From the NCBI GenBank assembly GCA_017607445.1, contig JAEVHH010000002.1, positions 5,734,001 through 5,798,000 of the forward strand: 64,000 bases of DNA, in the 5' to 3' direction. The notes beneath the pieces were generated by a model. It did not search any database. It had not been told where the DNA came from and saw only the letters and a program-made list of their open reading frames with translations. Origin of the DNA: Histoplasma ohiense. Lineage: Eukaryota; Ascomycota; Eurotiomycetes; Onygenales; Ajellomycetaceae. Below are positions 58,940 through 64,000 of the stretch, piece after piece. Made by a program: the position numbers and the translations under genes. Each line of letters starts with the position of its first letter. Position 1 is the stretch's first letter.

Positions 58940-61255
58940 TTACGATTCAGCTGTTTCTGGAGGGCAACGGCAAGATCCTGCCAGGGTTCTGCGACTTTCC
59001 CCGTCCTCATGCAGTTGAGAACGATTAAAAGTTTGATTGGAAGGAGGGACGTCGAGAGCGGGGTTCTTCTCGAAAAACCCATCCGGTTTGAGCATGATGC
59101 TTATCCTTTCGGCAGGCATGATGGGGAAGTCCTCAGGACGTGGGTTGTGTGTAAGGCCGAATGCTGCGGTTTATAGTTAGCCACTGCTCATCCTCTCCTT
59201 TGGGCTCTGTTGAAAAGGGCCATAAAAAGGGACTCGGGGGGTTTTTTTTTTTCTTTTTTTCCAAGACACCAATGTTCAGCAATGGGTTGGGAGTAACTCA
59301 CTATGCCATAATACGACATCAGTGTTTTCAATATTATCATTCCTTCCCACCCATTCTTCGACACCAGAGCTCTTCTTGCTCTGGTTTGTGAACTCGCCGG
59401 CAGCATGGAGTTCTCCATCTTGGTATTTGGTCACCCAGATCGGCTTGGTCGCGAACTGTGCACGCCTCCGATTGAAGCTGCGAGGACTCATCAACATCAT
59501 CTGGCTAGGCAGAGTCTGCAGCGTGTAAGCTACCGGCTTGCGCGAGATTGTGTTGATGACGCTATCGTTGCGGATCTTGAAGACCCGATACTTCTCAACG
59601 TTGGTATCGGCTGTCCCGGACGTTTTCAGCACAGTCGTTTCTGTTACATATCCAACGCCGTATGGGTTGGCCACAGGGTCATCTGGCATTGGCACGCTGT
59701 CTTGATATATCACGGTGTTATCATGTCCATCAATGGACGGATCAACGCGCATGGAGAAGATATGCTGATGGAACGCCGCCATGACGCCGGGTCCAACATT
59801 GGTGCCCCACGGCACGGTGGCGCCGTTCTCATTGTCAATTGGCATGGTGGAAAGAATGCCGGTTGCGCGGACTTCCAGCTCGATGCTTCCTGCTTGATCG
59901 AAGATCCAAGCGAAGATATATTCGTAGTTGGAGACGGTGCAGATAACCTGCACGACAAGCTGGCGCTTTCTGACAACGGTGGCTTCCGCGGTGCGATAAT
60001 TGGTGTGTTTGTATTGAAGCCCGGCGTCCTGTTCGTGCATACAGATTACGTTCTCGAGGGTGACGGGGTTTCCTTTGGAGTCGGTTCGACAACCGTTGAA
60101 GTATTTTATGTGGCCTAGACAGTCGCAGCCTAGGGAGAGTGTGTTGGCTGTGATTCCGAACCCGATGTCACCGGCATCGAATGCTTGTTTGCGGTGGTAT
60201 GGAGCTCGAGGGTCTTGAAAGGCGTGAAATTAGCATGGTAATAGTTTTTATGACCTGTGTTTTTCTTTTATTTTTCTTTTTGACATACCGCCATATGGAA
60301 CAGTCATTTCGCATACAGACAGACGGTAAAAGACGCTGCGTTTATCATATGTAATACCGTACAGGACCAGGCCATCGCGGTAATTGAAGCCGATTCTGAA
60401 ATCCCACTTTTGCCAGTGGACAGCATTGCCATTGACAGAAAAAGAAGCGCCCTCTGGTTGCTGCACGATGTAGGGTTTAAGATCCGTTCTCAGCGGCTCA
60501 TCCAGCAGGTCGTGGGCATATTCAACCGCTTTGACTGGCTTCCACGGGCTGGTTTCGGTGGTTGAATGGTCCGTTCCGGTTGGGAGGTAGTCCATGCGCA
60601 CAAGTTCATGGGTGAGACAATCGAAAACTGGAGAAAAGGGAAGTGGCAGTGAATAGTGATTTGCCTGTGCGTGGTTTGTTTCCGCCATGTACATGTAGCA
60701 CTGGAACAACCTTCTGGTCTCGTTTTCATCGTCACAGCCGTAGATCCAGGGGTCATTGAGAACAGTGACGCCAGATGGAAGTTTCAGCTTTTCAATTTCA
60801 GCGAGGACTGCGGGATGTTTGAGGCAGAGTTGCTCGATTTCGATTACCTCATCGATGTCGCCAGGTCCCTGTGGGAGCCCGTCAGAATCAATCAAACCCA
60901 CAGGCACGAACAGAAACGGTTGGCTTCATATGTATCGTGTTGTGACGCATACCTGTACATGTTTGGGCAATTCCTTCGCCGAGATTACCGTCTTCGTGTC
61001 CAAATTGATGAGGGCCTTTAGGAAGGCTTTGGTATCAAGTCTGTGGAATAGTGATTGAATGATCCGAGCTGGCTTCGCGGGCAGAGGAGTGCCCAGTCGC
61101 TCTGCCTCAAGGTACGGCACGACATCTCGCTTGATAGGTTCCTGAACATCGATCACTTTGAACCGCAGAGATACCCCTGGAAACGATGCCTGGAGAATTT
61201 CCACCGCGAGGCTGACCTCATTGGGACGGATAGGGTCAAATGGATGGGAAGTCAT
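58940..61255 (-). CDS. copper-containing primary amine oxidase
   Basis: This enzyme oxidises primary amines to aldehydes with release of ammonia and hydrogen peroxide, using copper and a self-made topaquinone. Many fungal members are peroxisomal and support growth on amines as nitrogen source. Four minus-strand exons (60953-61255, 60289-60868, 59302-60213, 58940-59163) join in frame to 672 aa, the normal length. It begins MTSHPFDPIRPNEVSLAVEI. The topaquinone Tyr is about Tyr391 in VSNYEYIFAW. The catalytic-base region is GLVLYGITYDKRSVFYRLS, and the copper site includes HQHIFSMRVDP. The C-terminal part reads THNPRPEDFPIMPAERI then LKPDGFFEKNPALDVPP. It ends in PETAES, so no SKL-type PTS1 is present. 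Introns are 75-138 nt. The family call is secure; substrate and location are inferred. Confidence 0.95.
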
Positions 61256-62715
61256 GGTTGCGTCAAAAAGAGAGATGAAACAAAAGCGTGTGGGAATATG
61301 GTCCTAGAGCAGCAGTTAACAGTGGGAAGAAATCCTTCCTGGTGTAAGTAGAAAGAAATACTTCCAGGAAGCGGAAGCAAAAGCTGAGCTCAACCGAAGG
61401 AGAAATTTATGGTTGAGCCCTCGTCTCCTCAAGCTTCCGCTAGTTATCGGACCTCAGCCTTTTGTGGCGATGAGGTAAATATCTAGATTCCCATAGGAGG
61501 TTTTATGCCGAGATACCGTTGGAGAAAGACTGCCGAAACGCTATTGTCGATATCAAGCCGTGGTGGGAGCCCAGCGGACCGAGCAGGATCGGAGTCTCTT
61601 GAGCGATGGAGAGCGTGTGGTGGGGATGGCATCAGAAAACGGGCAAACAGCTCAGAGTACGGAGATAATACATCCCACAACCCCTGGGTGCATACTTGGT
61701 TCACAGACATATATACTGCATCGCATTCGTATTTATTATCATACCATAAATTGAAATGCCGCGCTGGGTTTTGCGGGCTCAACAGAAATTGAGATAAAAG
61801 TCGGGGTTTAAACCCGATGGAGTTGGGCCATCATCGGTGCTCTGCGATCGAGCCGACTGTGAAAAGAGAGACTCCCAAACGCCCCAAGGACTTCTTTTTA
61901 CTACAGCAATTTCAGAAGTTATAACTTAATCGTGTGGCTCAGTTAACTATGTCGAGTCGGAGAAGAATACTGTCAGGCATCCTCCGTACATCCTCCGTAC
62001 GGGGCCTCCAGTTGGGGCGCCAAGCCAAAGGTTTTAGTTACACTTGCGTACTCCGTAACTACTTGGATATCAAAAGGATGCCTTGGTTCTATGCCAGCCG
62101 TTCATGCACTTGGAACCAAGGGTACCTGATATCAGCGCGGTGATGGCAGCGGCCTTGGAAGGGATCTCAGGTTTCGCCAAGTTTCTTTTTCACTTGGGTT
62201 CGAGTTCCCAACAAGATCAGCCAATCTGGAATATATAAATAAGTACCTGAATTCTCAAGGACAGAAAAAGCATCTACATGCATTTGAATGTTGCTGATAC
62301 GCGGATTCGACTCAGAAAAAATGTCGGCGGAGCAGCAGTTGATTGGCTCGTTCTCGAGCTTTTCACATCTACAGTCACCTGGGCAGGTAGAGGTTTCGTC
62401 AGGATGGATGGAGCACATTTTTCAACGCAGCCACATCGTATCGGTTATTTGGGCGCGCGGTCATGTCCTTTCTGGCCCTATAGAGACACCACTTCGGATG
62501 AACCGAGGGGAGAAGGGGAGACAATCTAAATCCAACATAGCAAGTGATTGACCCTGTGGCCAAGCCCTTGGATACATACTAGCGAGGTCCGCGTCGACTA
62601 ACTAACGGCGAGGCTGCCACATCAATAATCTCGTCACTCAGATTCGCGATGAACAAGAGGCGAAGCGACCCTGTTGTTTGTTGAGTTTCCAAACAAACAA
62701 ATTCCTGTCTCCAGG
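61256..62715. other. divergent intergenic
   Basis: The stretch lies between the amine oxidase (-) and ABC transporter (+) starts. Copies and halves of the TACTCCGTAC motif occur at 61656-61665, 61983-62000 (TCCGTAC twice) and 62048-62058. I see no recognised gene; short frames conflict. Confidence 0.45.
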
Positions 62716-64000
62716 ATGGACAACACCCAGACCGAAGCTGGGAAGCAGCAGTCTGAGCCGGACCAAAAGCCTCCATTTAAGAATTTCTGGGTATGGCGCT
62801 ACGGCGAAACGACCAACCTTTTCTTACGATGTTCTACCGGAGTGAGATGTTTAGCTGACAGGTTCCCTTTTTACACAAAGAGAATATTAGGCCATGGAAC
62901 CCTCCTCGACAAGATTTTAATGGGAATTGCGGTGTTATGTGCTGCAGGAGCAGGAGTTGTACGGCATTTCCCTTGCGCCTACATCTTGCAAGGGATACTA
63001 ACTGGCGGTTCAGGCTTTGCCTTTGATGAACGTCATCTTCGGTTGGTACTCTTAAAACCGAGGATGTCGCGGCCAGTGTAATTAGCTGATATCTTTTTCC
63101 ATTCCTTAGGCAATGTTGTCAGCGATTTCAATGGATATTTCATCCCTGGTTCCGGTGTTACCAAGGAGAAGTTTCTTAGCAGTGTGAATCGGAGCGTGTG
63201 GGTATTCACCTAATCTCCTTTATATGCCACATAAAACTACTCATTAGATGGATGAGATATTCCGGACCTTGGGTTAATACATTCCCAGGCTATTTATTGT
63301 ATACCTTTTTATCGGCAAGTTTCTGCTTGGCTATATTTCCATGGTAAGTATATCTGGCCCGTGATCGGGGCTACAGGATACAAATTAACGGCATCAAGTT
63401 TTGTCTACGAATGACTGGAATCAGAATTTCTGCTCGGCTTCGTCTATCGTATCTTCAAGCTCTTTTCAACCAACCCATTAGTGTTTTTGATACACTCCCC
63501 GTTGGAAGGCCAACAAATACCATCACTACCTCCTCCAACACGATACAGGCAGGCATCTCGGATAAATTGGCCATACTTGTTCAATCACTGGCTCTGGTCA
63601 TAAGCGCTTACGCTGTCGCGTTCCGCTTTTCTTGGTCATTGACATTGGTTGCAAGCGCTTCTATTTTGTTTATATCGATATTATATAGCCTCCTTGTTCC
63701 GATATACGTCAAACTGCAAAAGAAGGTTGAGCAAGCAGACGAAAAGGCCTCGTCGATTGCAGGAGAAGCGCTTGGGTCGATTCGTACCATTGTTTCTTGC
63801 TGTGCAGAAGGCAGGCTTGCGGCTCGTTATGGAGAATGGGTTGGGGAAGCGCGAAAACGAGGAATGCGGCTGGCACCACAGGTCGGTGCGCAGCTCGCGC
63901 CCTCAAACTTCGCCATGTACGGGAGCTATGCGTTGACGTTCTGGTTCGGCGTCAGGCAGTATGCGTCGAATAATATACCTGATGTTGGCCCCGTTATTAC
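62716..64000 (+). CDS. ABCB/MDR-type ABC transporter, 5' part
   Basis: This is the start of a full-size ABC exporter of the MDR/leptomycin-resistance type, cut by the window end. Five exons are read: 62716-62958, 63014-63041, 63110-63197, 63289-63343 and 63399 onward. They join in frame to about 338 residues. The N-terminal cytosolic part leads to helix 1 (KILMGIAVLCAAGAGV), then ALPLMNVIFGNVVSDF across the 28-nt second exon. Helix 2 is LFIVYLFIGKFLLGYISM. The ABC transmembrane region follows: CLRMTGIRISARLRLSYLQA, LFNQPISVFDTLPVGRPTN, the SDKLAILVQSLALVISAYAV helix and GEALGSIRTIVSCCAEGR. Nucleotide-binding domains would lie beyond 64000. The first intron carries a perfect TACTAAC branch point. 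Drug or lipid efflux is the usual role; the substrate is unknown. Confidence 0.9.

Noticed and set aside
62200..62230. tRNA-like T-arm (GGGTTCGAGTTCCC)
   Set aside because: No matching acceptor, D or anticodon arms at the right distance.
1..64000. CRISPR arrays, rRNA, insertion sequences, intact transposons
   Set aside because: None seen: no regularly spaced repeats with spacers, no rRNA-like blocks and no transposase or reverse-transcriptase motifs in the frames inspected.

Overview
The window is nuclear DNA of a filamentous ascomycete. Genes carry many short introns (about 50-210 nt) with GT-AG ends. Some introns show fungal branch points such as TACTAAC. Introns and intergenic DNA are full of simple repeats and poly(A/T) tracts. 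Protein sequences (INO1, class III alcohol dehydrogenase, TIM9, GPI11, PEX4 and others) look like Eurotiomycetes. An Onygenales member is my best guess from remembered sequence resemblance and the presence of a decayed aminoglycoside-phosphotransferase-like gene. No search was possible, so the taxon is an inference.

Layout, left to right. About 3.1 kb of gene-free DNA leads to INO1 (+, inositol-3-phosphate synthase). Three minus-strand metabolic or mitochondrial genes follow: S-(hydroxymethyl)glutathione dehydrogenase, a threonine-aldolase-type PLP enzyme with a likely mitochondrial presequence, and TIM9 (8-nt first exon, GC-AG intron). A 927-aa RhoGAP protein (+) is next, then 3.3 kb of unexplained DNA, an alpha-glucoside-type sugar symporter (+), an F-box/2EXR-like protein (+) and a secreted protein made almost only of five about 50-aa repeats (+). 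The middle holds a solitary, N-terminally extended NADPH nitrate reductase (-), a 12-exon aldo/keto reductase (-), GPI11 (-) and an unrecognised 583-aa basic/coiled-coil protein (-). It then passes into 4.4 kb of repeat-rich, gene-poor DNA.

The right third holds an SRPK-like kinase (-) with a frameshifted APH-family pseudogene behind its 5' end. Next come an SMUBP2/HCS1 helicase (-) and an endonuclease III homologue (-), the latter sharing a 274-bp divergent promoter with the peroxisomal E2 PEX4 (+). A GPI-anchored wall-type protein (-), a copper amine oxidase (-) and the 5' part of an ABCB-type transporter (+, cut by the window end) complete it.

Most genes look like ordinary housekeeping or metabolic loci, and I see no clear multi-gene novel system, phage or CRISPR. 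Functional groupings are loose: HCS1 and NTH1 are both DNA-maintenance genes, PEX4 and amine oxidase are peroxisome-related, and INO1 and GPI11 both touch inositol-lipid biology. The most unusual items are the catalytic-domain-free secreted repeat protein, the Lys/Glu insertion and altered Fe-S spacing in NTH1, the in-frame poly(A)-bearing PEX4 intron, and recurrent short intergenic motifs such as GTACGGAGTAC. Exon boundaries are hand-derived and frame-checked; start codons are the least certain part.
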